DNA of 64,000 bases from Xenorhabdus bovienii SS-2004. GTDB taxonomy: Bacteria; Pseudomonadota; Gammaproteobacteria; Enterobacterales; Enterobacteriaceae. Shown here piece after piece: positions 52,391 through 62,817 of this stretch (the stretch's first letter is position 1; the number at the start of each line of letters is the position of its first letter). Location of the stretch: positions 4,092,001 to 4,156,000 of the forward strand of contig NC_013892.1 in assembly GCF_000027225.1 (NCBI RefSeq). Reading direction: 5' to 3'. The notes beneath the pieces were generated by a model that worked only from the letters and a program-made list of their open reading frames with translations, searched no databases and was not told where the DNA came from. The position numbers were made by a program, and so were the translations under genes.

Positions 52391-53512
52391 ATGAAAATTG
52401 CACACTTAACTTCAGTTCATCATCGTTATGACACTCGTATTTTATTAAAAGAATGTACATCTCTTAGTACATTTGGTTATGATGTATATTTAATTGTTGC
52501 AGATGGAAAAGAAGATGAACTTATTCAAAACATAAATATACTAGATGTAGGAAAACCATCAGGGAGGCTCAACAGGATATTAACATCCACTAATAAGATA
52601 TATAAAAAAGCCTTAGAAGTAGATGCAAATATATATCATCTACACGATCCTGAACTCATACCCATTGGGTTAAAATTAAAAAAGAAAGGTAAAATAGTTA
52701 TTTTTGACTCACACGAAAATGTTTCACAGCAAATACTTGGAAAACCATACTTACAAAAAAGTTTAAAAAAAATAATTTCTAGATTATATTCATATTATGA
52801 AAAATACAGCTTATCCAAATTTGATGGTATAATATCTGCAACCACATCAATCAAAGAAAAATTAATAAAAATCAATAAAAACACAATCGCTGTGAATAAT
52901 TTCCCTATCATAAATGATATAACCAATACAAATATCATCTGGGATAAAAAAGAAAATAGAATATGTTATGTTGGTGCAATTTCTAATATTAGGGGTATAA
53001 AAGAAATGGTTGAATCTGTTTCTGATATAAAAACAAACACTAAAATAACCATAGGAGGAAATTTCCCAAATAACAAATTTGAGAATGAAGTAAAAAATAA
53101 CAAAAATTCAAATGAAATTGAATTCTTAGGCTTTTTAAATAGAAAGCAAATAAATGAATTATTTTCCATATCAAAAGCAGGTCTAGTAGTATTACATCCA
53201 ACTATAAATTACTTAGACTCTCTTCCTGTAAAAATGTTTGAATACATGGCCGCAGGAATTCCTATAATTGCCTCAAATTTCCCCTTATGGAAAGAAATTA
53301 TATCTAGTAACAATTGTGGCCTTCTTGTAAATCCCCTTGAACCTACAGAAATAGCTAATGCCATAGATTTTATAATAAATAACTCAGACATATCAAAAGA
53401 AATGGGGAAAAACGCAAGAGTAGCAATAGAAAAAAAATATAATTGGTCTATAGAATGCGAAAAACTTTTAGATTTCTATACTAAAATAGATGAATTATCG
53501 TTATCCAACTAA
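52391..53512 (+). CDS. glycosyltransferase, GT4 family
   Basis: 373-residue GT-B enzyme starting MKIAHLTSVHHRYDTRILLKEC. The C-terminal nucleotide-sugar site has the EX7E-type region (VVLHPTINYLDSLPVKMFEYMAAGIPII) with the second Glu in KMFEYM. It transfers one sugar of the repeat unit on the cytoplasmic side; donor and acceptor cannot be read from sequence. Confidence 0.88.
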   Translation: MKIAHLTSVHHRYDTRILLKECTSLSTFGYDVYLIVADGKEDELIQNINILDVGKPSGRLNRILTSTNKIYKKALEVDANIYHLHDPELIPIGLKLKKKGKIVIFDSHENVSQQILGKPYLQKSLKKIISRLYSYYEKYSLSKFDGIISATTSIKEKLIKINKNTIAVNNFPIINDITNTNIIWDKKENRICYVGAISNIRGIKEMVESVSDIKTNTKITIGGNFPNNKFENEVKNNKNSNEIEFLGFLNRKQINELFSISKAGLVVLHPTINYLDSLPVKMFEYMAAGIPIIASNFPLWKEIISSNNCGLLVNPLEPTEIANAIDFIINNSDISKEMGKNARVAIEKKYNWSIECEKLLDFYTKIDELSLSN

Positions 53513-53527
53513 ATATTAAACTACATA

Positions 53528-54277
53528 ATGAATAGTCTAGTTTCAATTATAATGCCCACTTATAACTCATCAAAGTATATTGAAGATAGTATTAACTCAA
53601 TCCTAAAGCAAACATATAAACACTGGGAGCTTATTATTACTGATGATCATTCAAATGATAATACTTTTGATATAATATCTAAATACTCTCTAATATATCC
53701 TCAAATAAAAATTTTTAAACATGAAAAAAATCTTGGTGCAGGGGCTGCTAGAAATAACAGTATAGAACACTCTAGTGGGAGATTTATAGCTTTTCTAGAT
53801 AGCGATGATCTATGGCATCCTAATAAATTAGAAAAACAAATTTCCTTTATGCTTAAAAAAGAATGTGCTCTTTCTTATAGTTACTATCAAAAAATAAATG
53901 AAGATGGACAATTAAAAGGAATTATAAAGGCTCCCAAATTTACTAACAGCAAAAAATTATTATTCACGAATGTTATTGGATGCCTAACTGCTATCTATGA
54001 CACTCAAAAAGTTGGAAAGTTATACATGCCGCTGATAAGAAGAAGACAAGATATGGCTCTTTGGTTAAAGATAATGAATATTTCAGGCAATGCCTATGGC
54101 ATTCCAGAAATTTTAGCTTACTATCGAGTTTCAAAAAATAGCTTATCTGGAAATAAGTATAATGCAGCTAAATCTCAATGGCATTTATATAGAAATATAT
54201 TAACTCTAGGTTTTGTTAAATCATCCATTTATTTCATTTCATACGCTTTTTTTGGTTTAATTAAAAAATTTAAATAG
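53528..54277 (+). CDS. glycosyltransferase, GT2 family
   Basis: 249-residue GT-A enzyme with the GT2 N-terminus [20 protein letters not shown], the metal-binding [16 protein letters not shown] (DSD) and the [11 protein letters not shown] donor-site region. [11 protein letters not shown] corresponds to the acceptor-base ED-like motif. With the GT4 enzyme it gives only two transferases in the cluster, so a repeat unit of about three sugars is expected if an initiating transferase such as WecA acts from elsewhere. Confidence 0.9.
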   Translation: MNSLVSIIMPTYNSSKYIEDSINSILKQTYKHWELIITDDHSNDNTFDIISKYSLIYPQIKIFKHEKNLGAGAARNNSIEHSSGRFIAFLDSDDLWHPNKLEKQISFMLKKECALSYSYYQKINEDGQLKGIIKAPKFTNSKKLLFTNVIGCLTAIYDTQKVGKLYMPLIRRRQDMALWLKIMNISGNAYGIPEILAYYRVSKNSLSGNKYNAAKSQWHLYRNILTLGFVKSSIYFISYAFFGLIKKFK

Positions 54278-54290
54278 AGAACATTTAAGA

Positions 54291-55457
54291 ATGGATATAA
54301 CAATAGCAGGTATAGGATACGTGGGCTTATCTAACGGAATTCTTTTATCACAAAAACATAAAGTTATTGCGTTAGATATTAGCGAAGAAAAAGTCAATCT
54401 TATAAATAAAAAAAAATCTCCAGTTGTCGATAAAGAAATAGAATTCTATATAAAAGAAAAAAAATTAGACCTCATTGCAACACTTGATAAAAAACTTGCA
54501 TATGAAAACGCTGACTTTGTTATCATTGCAACACCTACAGATTACGACCCTAAAACTAACTATTTTAATATAAAATCTGTCGAATCTGTCATAGAAGATG
54601 TTCTGTATTATAATCCCACAGCTATAATGATAATTAAATCAACAATTCCTGTTGGTTTTACGAAACAGATGAGAGAAAAATATAATACGGACAATATTAT
54701 TTTCTCTCCAGAATTTCTCAGAGAAGGACGCGCATTATACGACAATTTATATCCATCTAGAATTGTTATTGGCGAAAAATCTGAAAGGGCACAATTATTT
54801 TCTGATCTTCTACTCGAAGGAGCTATAAAAAAAGACATTCCTATTCTTTTTACTGAATCAACTGAAGCAGAAGCAATAAAATTATTTTCAAATACATATT
54901 TAGCTATGCGAGTAGCATATTTTAACGAACTTGATAGTTATGCAGAAATCAATGAATTAAACACTCGCCAAATTATCGAAGGTGTTTCTTTAGATCCTAG
55001 AATTGGTAATCACTATAATAATCCATCATTTGGATATGGTGGCTATTGCTTACCTAAAGACACTAAACAATTACTTGCTAACTATCAAAAAGTACCAAAT
55101 AATATTATTAATGCAATTGTGGAAGCTAATCGTACACGCAAAGATTTTATCGCTGATTCAATCCTTAGCAAAAATCCTAAAATTGTCGGTGTTTATCGAT
55201 TAATTATGAAATCAAACTCTGACAATTTTAGAGCATCTTCAATTCAGGGGATCATGAAAAGAATCAAAGCTAAAGGCATTGAAGTTGTTATATTTGAACC
55301 AGAAATGACAGATGAGTATTTTTTCAACTCTAAACTTATTCGCGATTTAGAATATTTTAAATCTATATCAGATATAATTATCTCTAATCGCATGTCTGAA
55401 GAACTCAAGGATGTGAAAGAAAAAGTGTATACGCGAGATTTATTTGGTAACGATTAA
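54291..55457 (+). CDS. ugd: UDP-glucose 6-dehydrogenase
   Basis: Oxidises UDP-glucose to UDP-glucuronate. The 388-residue product has the NAD motif [14 protein letters not shown] and the catalytic Cys253 in [15 protein letters not shown], typical of the short enteric Ugd rather than of WbpA. It supplies UDP-GlcA (or, through epimerases elsewhere, UDP-GalA or Ara4N precursors). Last gene of the cluster; the 142-nt AT-rich gap to trmL has no clear terminator. Confidence 0.93.
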   Translation: MDITIAGIGYVGLSNGILLSQKHKVIALDISEEKVNLINKKKSPVVDKEIEFYIKEKKLDLIATLDKKLAYENADFVIIATPTDYDPKTNYFNIKSVESVIEDVLYYNPTAIMIIKSTIPVGFTKQMREKYNTDNIIFSPEFLREGRALYDNLYPSRIVIGEKSERAQLFSDLLLEGAIKKDIPILFTESTEAEAIKLFSNTYLAMRVAYFNELDSYAEINELNTRQIIEGVSLDPRIGNHYNNPSFGYGGYCLPKDTKQLLANYQKVPNNIINAIVEANRTRKDFIADSILSKNPKIVGVYRLIMKSNSDNFRASSIQGIMKRIKAKGIEVVIFEPEMTDEYFFNSKLIRDLEYFKSISDIIISNRMSEELKDVKEKVYTRDLFGND

Positions 55458-55599
55458 TTATTTAAAATATTAATAATATTTGATAAAAATTAACCATCCC
55501 AAGAGATAACAGTTATTAGATATGCTACTCAAATTAATTTAATGCCACACTTACTATTAACAATTACACTCTCTACCTCATTCTGTTATCATATGTCCC

Positions 55600-56103
55600 A
55601 TGCTAAACATCGTCCTATTCGAACCAGAAATCCCGCCTAACACGGGAAACATTATTCGCCTTTGTGCCAACACAGGCTGCCAGCTTCATTTAATCCAACC
55701 CTTGGGCTTCACATGGGATGATAAACGCCTGCGTCGCGCAGGGTTGGATTACCACGAGTTCGCTAACATTAAACAGCATCACGATTTCCATGCTTTCTTG
55801 GTAAGTGAAGGTTTAAGTCCGGTGAATTCACAATCCCCGTCTGGGGCGCGGTTGTTTGCCTTAACCACAAAAGGCACGCCAGCGCACAGTAATGTCAGCT
55901 ATCAGGATGGTGATTACCTGATGTTTGGCCCAGAAACCCGTGGGTTACCCGCTTATGTATTAGATAATATGCCAACAGAGCAGAAAATCAGGATCCCTAT
56001 GCTGTCAGACAGTCGCAGTATGAATCTTTCCAATTCTGTGGCTGTGGTGGTTTTTGAAGCATGGCGGCAGCTGGGATATTCAGGGGCGTTATTACGGGAT
56101 TAA
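55600..56103 (+). CDS. trmL: tRNA (cytidine/uridine-2'-O)-methyltransferase TrmL
   Basis: SPOUT-class methyltransferase that 2'-O-methylates position 34 of tRNA-Leu isoacceptors. The 167-residue product has the N-terminal [21 protein letters not shown], and the knot/SAM region [10 protein letters not shown] and [17 protein letters not shown]. It returns to normal GC content, marking the right border of the O-antigen locus, and is convergent with cysE. Confidence 0.96.
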   Translation: MLNIVLFEPEIPPNTGNIIRLCANTGCQLHLIQPLGFTWDDKRLRRAGLDYHEFANIKQHHDFHAFLVSEGLSPVNSQSPSGARLFALTTKGTPAHSNVSYQDGDYLMFGPETRGLPAYVLDNMPTEQKIRIPMLSDSRSMNLSNSVAVVVFEAWRQLGYSGALLRD

Positions 56104-56172
56104 TATTAGGCCATTCAGCGCTTGTATCACGCTGAATGGCTTTAATTCTTGATTACAAACAGCGATAGGATC

Positions 56173-56994
56173 TCAAATCCCATCCCCATACTCAAACCCA
56201 TTATTGATACCATTAAAATGCTGGTTCATATCCAGTGATGGTTTGTCACTTTCGGGTTTACCCACAATCCGCGCCGGTACGCCCGCAACGGTGGTATGAG
56301 GTGGAACAGCACGTAAGACAACGGAACCCGCCCCAATTTTCGCGCCACGGCCAATTTCAATATTGCCGAGGATCTTAGAGCCTGCACCAATCATCACCCC
56401 TTCACGCACTTTCGGATGACGATCCCCGCCAGCTTTGCCTGTACCACCAAGTGTGACAGATTGCAGAATGGAGACATCATTCTCAACCACTGCGGTTTCA
56501 CCAATCACAATACCGGTTGCGTGGTCGAGCATGATACCGCAGCCAATTTTCGCGGCTGGGTGAATATCGACACTAAAAGAGACGGATATCTGATTTTGCA
56601 TATAAATCGCCAATGCCTTGCGCTCTTGATTCCAGAGCCAGTGCGCTATGCGGTATGCCTGTAATGCATGGAAGCCTTTAAGATAGAGTAACGGTGTTGA
56701 ATATTTGTCCACGGCGGGGTCACGCAGGCGAACGGCTTTGATATCACGGGCTGCCGAGCCAATCATCTCTGGATCGCTGCGGTAAGCGTCTTCAACAACT
56801 TCTCTGACCGCAATCGCAGGCATAATCGGGGTTGCCAGTTTATTTGCCAGCATATAGCTCAAAGCACTACCAAGGTTTTCATGCTTGAGTAATGTTGCGT
56901 GAAAAAAACTGGCTAACATGGGTTCACAATCAGCCAGCTCCCTTGCTTCATTCTTTATATTTTTCCAGACTTCGTTCAGTTCTTCTCGAGACAT
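56173..56994 (-). CDS. cysE: serine O-acetyltransferase
   Basis: Acetylates serine to O-acetylserine, the committed step of cysteine synthesis; feedback-inhibited by cysteine. I start at ATG 56994 (MSREELNEVWKNIKNEAREL), giving 273 residues as in E. coli; the frame extends 15 codons further upstream without homology. The hexapeptide beta-helix (DIHPAAKIGCGIMLDHATGIVIGE) contains the catalytic His in LDHATG. The C-terminal tail ends FEYGDGI, the Ile that docks into cysteine synthase. Third gene after secB and gpsA. Confidence 0.97.
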   Translation of the reverse strand: MSREELNEVWKNIKNEARELADCEPMLASFFHATLLKHENLGSALSYMLANKLATPIMPAIAVREVVEDAYRSDPEMIGSAARDIKAVRLRDPAVDKYSTPLLYLKGFHALQAYRIAHWLWNQERKALAIYMQNQISVSFSVDIHPAAKIGCGIMLDHATGIVIGETAVVENDVSILQSVTLGGTGKAGGDRHPKVREGVMIGAGSKILGNIEIGRGAKIGAGSVVLRAVPPHTTVAGVPARIVGKPESDKPSLDMNQHFNGINNGFEYGDGI

Positions 56995-57094
56995 AGCAAT
57001 CATTCTCATTTGACTGTTTCCCGCCCTAAGTGGACTCACTTCCCACTATACACTCTGATACATCGAACGAGGATTTACGGCTATTTTAGCTAAC

Positions 57095-58114
57095 TCAAGA
57101 GTTAAGGTTTTCTCCCTCATCTCTTGTCGCTCTGCCCAATAATGTCTGGGCTGCTTCGATAACGTTCTTATTACAATATAGTATCTGATAGATCTGTTCT
57201 GTAATCGGCATCTCAACACCGGCTCGTTCTGCCAATGCCCGAGCTTCTTTGGTGTTACGATAGCCTTCAACAACTTGACCAATCTCACGTTGTGCATCGT
57301 CAACGCTGATACCTTGACCCAGCATCATGCCAAAACGACGGTTACGAGATTGGTTATCAGTACAGGTCAAAACTAAATCACCCAATCCGGCCATACCTAT
57401 AAATGTCGAAGGATCAGCGCCTAATGCGATACCAAGGCGACTCATCTCGGCCAAGCCTCGGGTGATTAATGCTGTGCGAGCATTTGCCCCAAAACCCATA
57501 CCATCAGATATCCCGGCACCAATTGCAATAACATTTTTTATTGCGCCGCCAAGCTGTACGCCAGTGAAATCCGGGTTCTTATACACACGAAAACTTTTGC
57601 CGCAGTGAAAAAGCTGCTGGAGTTCTTCGCCAAATTCAGGGGTCGTCGCAGATACAGCAATTGCTGTCGGCAAACCTGCTGCCAGTTCTTTGGCGAATGT
57701 CGGGCCAGATACCACAGCCAATGGGATTTCGTTACCCAATATCTCACGTGCCACATCCTGCAATAAACGCCCGGTTTCTGCTTCAAGGCCTTTCGTTGCC
57801 CAGACAATCCGGGAATCCGGCTGTAAATATGGTTTTATCTGCTGTAATACATCCCCGAAAACATGGCTGGGAACCACGATCAGAATATTACTGCTGGTTG
57901 AAACCGCATTTTTCAGGTCTGCTTCGAGCAATAAGTTATCAGGGAAAGAAATATCCGGCAAAAATGCCTGATTGCAACGCGCCTGCTGCAAGGCGTGGAT
58001 ATGCTGAGGGTTATGCCCCCAGAGCACAACTTCATGCCCGTTGCGAGCCAGTGTGATGGCTAAAGCGGTGCCGTATGAACCGGCACCGATAACTGTCATA
58101 GAAGCGGTATTCAT
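57095..58114 (-). CDS. gpsA: NAD(P)-dependent glycerol-3-phosphate dehydrogenase
   Basis: Makes sn-glycerol 3-phosphate from dihydroxyacetone phosphate for phospholipid synthesis. The 339-residue product has the N-terminal [14 protein letters not shown] motif, the catalytic Lys region ([13 protein letters not shown]) and [16 protein letters not shown]. Its ATG overlaps the secB stop by one base (TGATG), so it is translationally coupled to secB. Confidence 0.97.
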   Translation of the reverse strand: MNTASMTVIGAGSYGTALAITLARNGHEVVLWGHNPQHIHALQQARCNQAFLPDISFPDNLLLEADLKNAVSTSSNILIVVPSHVFGDVLQQIKPYLQPDSRIVWATKGLEAETGRLLQDVAREILGNEIPLAVVSGPTFAKELAAGLPTAIAVSATTPEFGEELQQLFHCGKSFRVYKNPDFTGVQLGGAIKNVIAIGAGISDGMGFGANARTALITRGLAEMSRLGIALGADPSTFIGMAGLGDLVLTCTDNQSRNRRFGMMLGQGISVDDAQREIGQVVEGYRNTKEARALAERAGVEMPITEQIYQILYCNKNVIEAAQTLLGRATRDEGENLNS

Positions 58115-58587
58115 CAGGCTTCCTGAGTAGTCTCACTAGGCTCAGACTGTTCAGCCTGCTGTTGCAGGTAATTCATGAACAGCGCATCAAAGTTGACTGG
58201 CGCCAGATTCAGTTGTGGGAAAGTACCACGGCCTACCAGGCTGGTGATGCACTCACGGGCATATGGGAACAGAATGTTCGGGCAATAGGCACCTAAGCAA
58301 TGTGCCAATTGGGTTCCATCAATACCGTCGATAGAGAAAATACCCGCCTGCTGAACTTCACACAGGAACGCCGTTTCTTCCCCTAATGCCGCTGTGACAG
58401 TAACACGCAGAACAACTTCATAGACTCCCTGAGCTAATTCATTGGAGGCGGTATCCAAATCCAATTTGACTTCCGGCTGCCATTCCAGCTGGAAAATCTG
58501 AGGTGCTTTCGGTGCTTCGAAAGAAACATCTTTCGTGTAGATACGCTGGATCTGGAAAGCCATTTCGGTGTTGTTTTGTTCTGACAT
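58114..58587 (-). CDS. secB: protein-export chaperone SecB
   Basis: Tetrameric chaperone that keeps precursors unfolded and delivers them to SecA. The 157-residue product has the core [20 protein letters not shown] and the conserved [16 protein letters not shown] block, with an acidic C-terminus. First gene of secB-gpsA-cysE. grxC, which precedes secB in E. coli, is missing here. Confidence 0.97.
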   Translation of the reverse strand: MSEQNNTEMAFQIQRIYTKDVSFEAPKAPQIFQLEWQPEVKLDLDTASNELAQGVYEVVLRVTVTAALGEETAFLCEVQQAGIFSIDGIDGTQLAHCLGAYCPNILFPYARECITSLVGRGTFPQLNLAPVNFDALFMNYLQQQAEQSEPSETTQEA

Positions 58588-58659
58588 AATGATTTTACCT
58601 TGTTAAGACGTCCTGATTAAACTTTGATGACGTAAGCATACCGCTTACACCCGTGTTCG

Positions 58660-59097
58660 TTATTTTTTGCCTCGGGCCAATGGCAGATTTTCACCTGACC
58701 ATCCCGTAATTCCCTCTTTCAGGGAATAAACCCGTTCAAAGCCTGCACGGATCAGATGCTCAGCCGGCGTTCTGGATTCCAGACCATTCGCTGAAACCAC
58801 AATGACAAGCTGTTTTTTATGCTTTTCAAACTCACCCAGATTATTTTCTTTAATCTCAGATGGTGTCAGGTTAACGGAACCAATAATATGCCCTCTGCGG
58901 AAATCGTCACGGGAGCGTAAATCCACGACGACAGCATCTTCCTTATTGATGAAATGGATAGCCTGTGCACGGGTGATCTCTTTACTCTTGGAGAACACGC
59001 TTTTTGCCGTCATGACAATGACAGCCACCAGCAATGCAATCCAGGCAAGACTCAGGATAGTATTCCGGCTAATAAATTGCATGATTTCTTGCAGCAT
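58660..59097 (-). CDS. yibN: membrane-anchored rhodanese-like protein YibN without a Cys
   Basis: 145 residues from ATG 59097 ([16 protein letters not shown]); the longer frame opens with TTG. One N-terminal membrane helix (about 13-31) is followed by a rhodanese domain ([23 protein letters not shown]). The active-site loop reads [15 protein letters not shown] with Ser108 where E. coli YibN has Cys, and no cysteine exists anywhere in the protein. It cannot be a classical sulfurtransferase. In E. coli YibN has been linked to membrane insertion machinery, from memory; that role would not need the Cys. Confidence 0.9.
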   Translation of the reverse strand: MLQEIMQFISRNTILSLAWIALLVAVIVMTAKSVFSKSKEITRAQAIHFINKEDAVVVDLRSRDDFRRGHIIGSVNLTPSEIKENNLGEFEKHKKQLVIVVSANGLESRTPAEHLIRAGFERVYSLKEGITGWSGENLPLARGKK

Positions 59098-59408
59098 GGG
59101 GGGAAACAACTCCCGTTAGTTAATAACAAATATCTAAGGTAGCAGAGTATACCTGTGTGTTGCGTCAATTACAGCCAATTAGCGCCAGCCCAGTGTAGAT
59201 TTTGCGGAGAGTTTCGAGAAAAAGCAAAAATCCTCCGAGATTCATTTGATTGTCATGTTTCACCAAAATATTTTATATCACACGGAGCCGGTGCAGGATT
59301 TTCACCAATAAATGAGCTAAATTAACTAAAATTTATATTATTTAAAAAGATAAAAAACAGTCTGTTCTCTGGTCAGAAGTAACCCCTCATGAAATAATCG
59401 GACACGAT
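59098..59408. other. non-coding region between yibN and envC
   Basis: A 311-nt divergent region. In E. coli gpmM lies here, upstream of envC; I find no trace of it. The stretch should hold the yibN and envC promoters; I do not see a clear operator or RNA. Confidence 0.6.
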
Positions 59409-60740
59409 ATGATCGGCAAGGTACTCAATAAGATGGCTGATAGTAAGGATCTAAAGAGCCGTAATCAGCGGCAGAAGCAGGATCAATGGCAACCCCAGAA
59501 CAGAAGCTTATTGCTCTGTATATTGCTGTTTGCCTTTTTCAGCACAGATACCTTTGCCAATCAGATTTCAGAGAGTAAAAACCAGCTCAAGGATATTCAG
59601 CAAGATATTGCCGAGAAAGAGGAAAGTGTCAAGCAACAGCAAAAAAAACGCACTAATCTGCTGAGTCAATTAAAGGATCAAGAGAGCACAATCTCAGAAG
59701 TGGGGCTTTCTCTACATGGCACTCAAACCCGCTTGAATAAACTGGGCAATGAAATTACATCACTGAATGCGAATATCAAACGCCTGCAAATTCAACAAAA
59801 AGAACAGCGTCGTCTGCTTGCCAAACAATTGGATTCAGCATTCCGGCAGGGAAATCACCAAGGATTAGAACTGCTATTCAATGGTCAGGAAACTCAACGC
59901 AAAGAGCGCATACTGGCTTACTACAGTTATCTGAATCAGGCGCGTCAGGAAACGATCAACAAACTGCAAAAAACAACCGAGCAGCTTAACCAGCAAAAAA
60001 AGCTGCAACTGGAAAAACAAAATGAGCAGAAAACAATACTGAGCAGCCAAAAGCAACAAAAACAGAAAATGGAAGTTGTCCATATTGCGCGGCAAAAAAC
60101 GTTAACGGAGCTTGAGTCTTCACTGCAAAAAGATCAACAAAGTCTGACCGAGCTTCGGCAGAATGAAGCCCAGCTAAGGAATAAAATTGCCAAAGCAGAG
60201 CGGGAAGCCAAAGCCCGTGCTGAACGAGAGGCTCGTGAAGCCGCACGAGTCCGTGCACAAGTCGCAGCCAAGCAGAAACAGGCTCAGCAGAAAGGTTCCC
60301 GCTACAAACCGACGGAAGAAGAGCGCTCGCTGATGGCTCGAACGGATGGGCTTGGGCGCCCGGCCGGGCAGGCAATCTGGCCGGTACGCGGTCGGGTCAT
60401 CCATAGTTTTGGTGAAGCAATACAAGGTGAGCTACGCTGGAAAGGGATCGTTATTGCCGCAGCAGACAATACGGAAGTGAAAGCGATTTCCGATGGACGG
60501 GTACTGTTGGCAGACTGGCTGCAAGGCTATGGTTTGGTTGTGGTAGTGCAACACGGCAAAGGAGATATGAGCATTTATGGTTATAACAAAACGACGCTGG
60601 TCAGTGTTGGGCAACAGGTACGAGCCGGGCAATCTATAGCGTTGGTTGGCAGCAGCGGCGGCCAGCAGCAGCCTTCACTGTATTTTGAGATCCGCCGTCA
60701 GGGTCGGGCAGTTAATCCATTGCCATGGTTAGGGAAATAG
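59409..60740 (+). CDS. envC: murein hydrolase activator EnvC
   Basis: Periplasmic activator of amidases AmiA/AmiB at the septum, controlled by FtsEX. The 443-residue product has a membrane/signal segment at about 33-50 (SLLLCILLFAFFSTDTFA), a long coiled coil (about 55-285, Gln/Lys/Glu rich) and a C-terminal degenerate LytM domain (GQAIWPVRGRVIHSFG, QGYGLVVVVQHGKGDMSIYGY) lacking zinc ligands, as in E. coli EnvC. A start at 59433 (MADSKD) is also possible. yibQ follows after 14 nt. Confidence 0.95.
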   Translation: MIGKVLNKMADSKDLKSRNQRQKQDQWQPQNRSLLLCILLFAFFSTDTFANQISESKNQLKDIQQDIAEKEESVKQQQKKRTNLLSQLKDQESTISEVGLSLHGTQTRLNKLGNEITSLNANIKRLQIQQKEQRRLLAKQLDSAFRQGNHQGLELLFNGQETQRKERILAYYSYLNQARQETINKLQKTTEQLNQQKKLQLEKQNEQKTILSSQKQQKQKMEVVHIARQKTLTELESSLQKDQQSLTELRQNEAQLRNKIAKAEREAKARAEREAREAARVRAQVAAKQKQAQQKGSRYKPTEEERSLMARTDGLGRPAGQAIWPVRGRVIHSFGEAIQGELRWKGIVIAAADNTEVKAISDGRVLLADWLQGYGLVVVVQHGKGDMSIYGYNKTTLVSVGQQVRAGQSIALVGSSGGQQQPSLYFEIRRQGRAVNPLPWLGK

Positions 60741-60754
60741 GGGAAGAGAAAATA

Positions 60755-61762
60755 ATGGTGAAGTCTCGGTTAATCAGGCGAGTTATCCCGTTCACACTGT
60801 TATCTTGGATACTCCTGTTTTGTCTATCATTACTGTTTACCCTGAATGCACATGCCGCACGTCTGGCCATTGTCATTGATGACTTTGGCTATCGTGTTCA
60901 CCATGAAAACAAAATATTACAAATGCCAACGGCGGTTTCTATCGCAATATTGCCAGATTCTCCACACGGCCGGGAGATGGCGCAAAAAGCCCATAAACAA
61001 GGCCGGGAGATTTTGATCCACCTGCCAATGGCTCCACTCAGTAAACAGCCATTGGAGAAAAATACGCTGCATCCTTCCATGAGCCGAGAAGAAATTGGCC
61101 GTATTATTCACGATGCCATACAGAAAGTGCCTCATGCCATGGGCATGAATAATCATATGGGCAGTGCAATGACATCCAGTCTCAATGGCATGGAGAACGT
61201 GATGCAAGTGTTATCTTCTTACCACCATCTCTACTTTCTCGATAGCGTGACCATTGGCAAGACACAAGTCACCAAAGCAGCGATGGGAACACCGGTTCAG
61301 GTGCTCCGCCGTCATGTTTTTCTGGATAATGTGCAGACAGAAGCAGAAACACGGCATCAGCTCAATCGAGCCATTGCGCTTGCCCGTAAGCAAGGTTCTG
61401 CCATTGCTATTGGGCATCCTTACCCAACCACGGTTCGGGCCTTACAGCAAGCCCTCACAGCGTTACCTGACGATATTGAACTGGTAACACCCAGCAGGCT
61501 GTTAAACCCCACTTCAGCGAGCAAAAACGATCACCAGACTGCACGTAAATGTGCAAAACCTCATGAACCAGCAGCCGTACCTGCAACCAAGCTGGATTAT
61601 CTCAAGAGGATAGGCAACGCATTAACGCACAATGCTATTGTTGAGACGTTGAGTCAGCACATTGATAAACTTTTGGGAAAAACAGAGTCGGCGCAAAAAG
61701 ATAAAACAGTACAAGGCAACACAGGCGCCCGTACAACGACAGACACCTGTGCTGATTTTTAA
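60755..61762 (+). CDS. yibQ: divergent polysaccharide deacetylase family protein YibQ
   Basis: 335 residues from ATG 60755, preceded by GGGGAAGAG at the envC stop; an earlier in-frame codon lies inside envC. Signal peptide of about 34 residues (LLSWILLFCLSLLFTLNAHAA), then a deacetylase-like barrel (RLAIVIDDFGYR, HLPMAPLSK, GMNNHMGSAMTSS, AIGHPYPTT). The C-terminal 80 residues after RLLNP are a low-complexity, charged extension. Function is not established; it is commonly co-transcribed with envC. Confidence 0.92.
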   Translation: MVKSRLIRRVIPFTLLSWILLFCLSLLFTLNAHAARLAIVIDDFGYRVHHENKILQMPTAVSIAILPDSPHGREMAQKAHKQGREILIHLPMAPLSKQPLEKNTLHPSMSREEIGRIIHDAIQKVPHAMGMNNHMGSAMTSSLNGMENVMQVLSSYHHLYFLDSVTIGKTQVTKAAMGTPVQVLRRHVFLDNVQTEAETRHQLNRAIALARKQGSAIAIGHPYPTTVRALQQALTALPDDIELVTPSRLLNPTSASKNDHQTARKCAKPHEPAAVPATKLDYLKRIGNALTHNAIVETLSQHIDKLLGKTESAQKDKTVQGNTGARTTTDTCADF

Positions 61763-61782
61763 CGGCTATTCCAGATAGTCAG

Positions 61783-62808
61783 TTAATCCCAATTCAGGAT
61801 CACTTTGCCGGATTGCCCTGAACGCATGATATCAAAACCTTTCTGGAAATCATCAATCGAGAATTGGTGAGTAATAATCGGGGTCAAATCTAAACCAGAC
61901 TGGATCAATGCCGCCATTTTGTACCATGTCTCAAACATTTCACGGCCATAGATCCCTTTGATAAACAGCCCCTTAAAGATGACCTGATTCCAATCTATCG
62001 CCATATCTGAAGGTGGGATCCCCAACAGGGCAATGCGCCCACCGTGGTTCATGGTACTCAATAAAGTGCGGAATGCCTGTGGCGCGCCTGACATTTCCAG
62101 CCCTATATCAAAACCTTCTGTCATGCCTAATTCTTTCATGACATCGGTCAGATTTTCCTTACTGACATTCACGGCACGGGTGACACCCATTTTACGCGCC
62201 AAATCAAGCCGATATTCATTGACATCTGTAATCACGACATGACGTGCTCCGACATGCTTACACACCGCAGCCGCCATAATACCAATCGGGCCAGCACCAG
62301 ATACCAGTACATCTTCCCCGACCAGATCAAAAGACAGTGCAGTGTGAACAGCATTGCCAAACGGGTCAAAAATAGCGGCGAGTTCATCTGGAATATTGTC
62401 CGGAATTTTGAAGGCATTAAATGCCGGGATAACCAGATATTCCGCAAATGCACCCGCACGGTTCACGCCAACGCCGGTCGTATTACGGCACAAGTGGGTA
62501 CGCCCACCCCGGCAGTTACGGCAATGACCACAAGTGATGTGGCCTTCACCAGACACACGGTCGCCGATGTTGAACCCTTTGACTTCCTGACCAATCGCGA
62601 CCACTTCACCGACATATTCGTGCCCTACCACCATCGGCACAGGAATCGTTTTCTGAGACCAGTCATCCCAGTTATAGATGTGTACATCCGTACCACAGAT
62701 GGCGGTCTTGCGAATTTTAATCATCACATCATTGTGCCCCAGTTCCGGTGTGGGCACATCCGCCATCCAAATACCTTCTTCTGGCTTTAATTTTGACAGT
62801 GATTTCAT
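61783..62808 (-). CDS. tdh: L-threonine 3-dehydrogenase
   Basis: Zinc alcohol-dehydrogenase family enzyme oxidising threonine to 2-amino-3-ketobutyrate, the substrate of Kbl. The 341-residue product has the catalytic Cys38 ([14 protein letters not shown]), His63/Glu64 (VGHEYVGEV), structural zinc cysteines 93, 96, 99 and 107 ([15 protein letters not shown]) and the NAD motif [11 protein letters not shown]. It starts 9 nt after kbl. Confidence 0.98.
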   Translation of the reverse strand: MKSLSKLKPEEGIWMADVPTPELGHNDVMIKIRKTAICGTDVHIYNWDDWSQKTIPVPMVVGHEYVGEVVAIGQEVKGFNIGDRVSGEGHITCGHCRNCRGGRTHLCRNTTGVGVNRAGAFAEYLVIPAFNAFKIPDNIPDELAAIFDPFGNAVHTALSFDLVGEDVLVSGAGPIGIMAAAVCKHVGARHVVITDVNEYRLDLARKMGVTRAVNVSKENLTDVMKELGMTEGFDIGLEMSGAPQAFRTLLSTMNHGGRIALLGIPPSDMAIDWNQVIFKGLFIKGIYGREMFETWYKMAALIQSGLDLTPIITHQFSIDDFQKGFDIMRSGQSGKVILNWD

Positions 62809-62817
62809 AGTGATACC

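Noticed and set aside
62239..62790. 183-codon open frame antisense to tdh
   Set aside because: Long but opposite a conserved, complete tdh gene; composition is that of a reverse-strand shadow.
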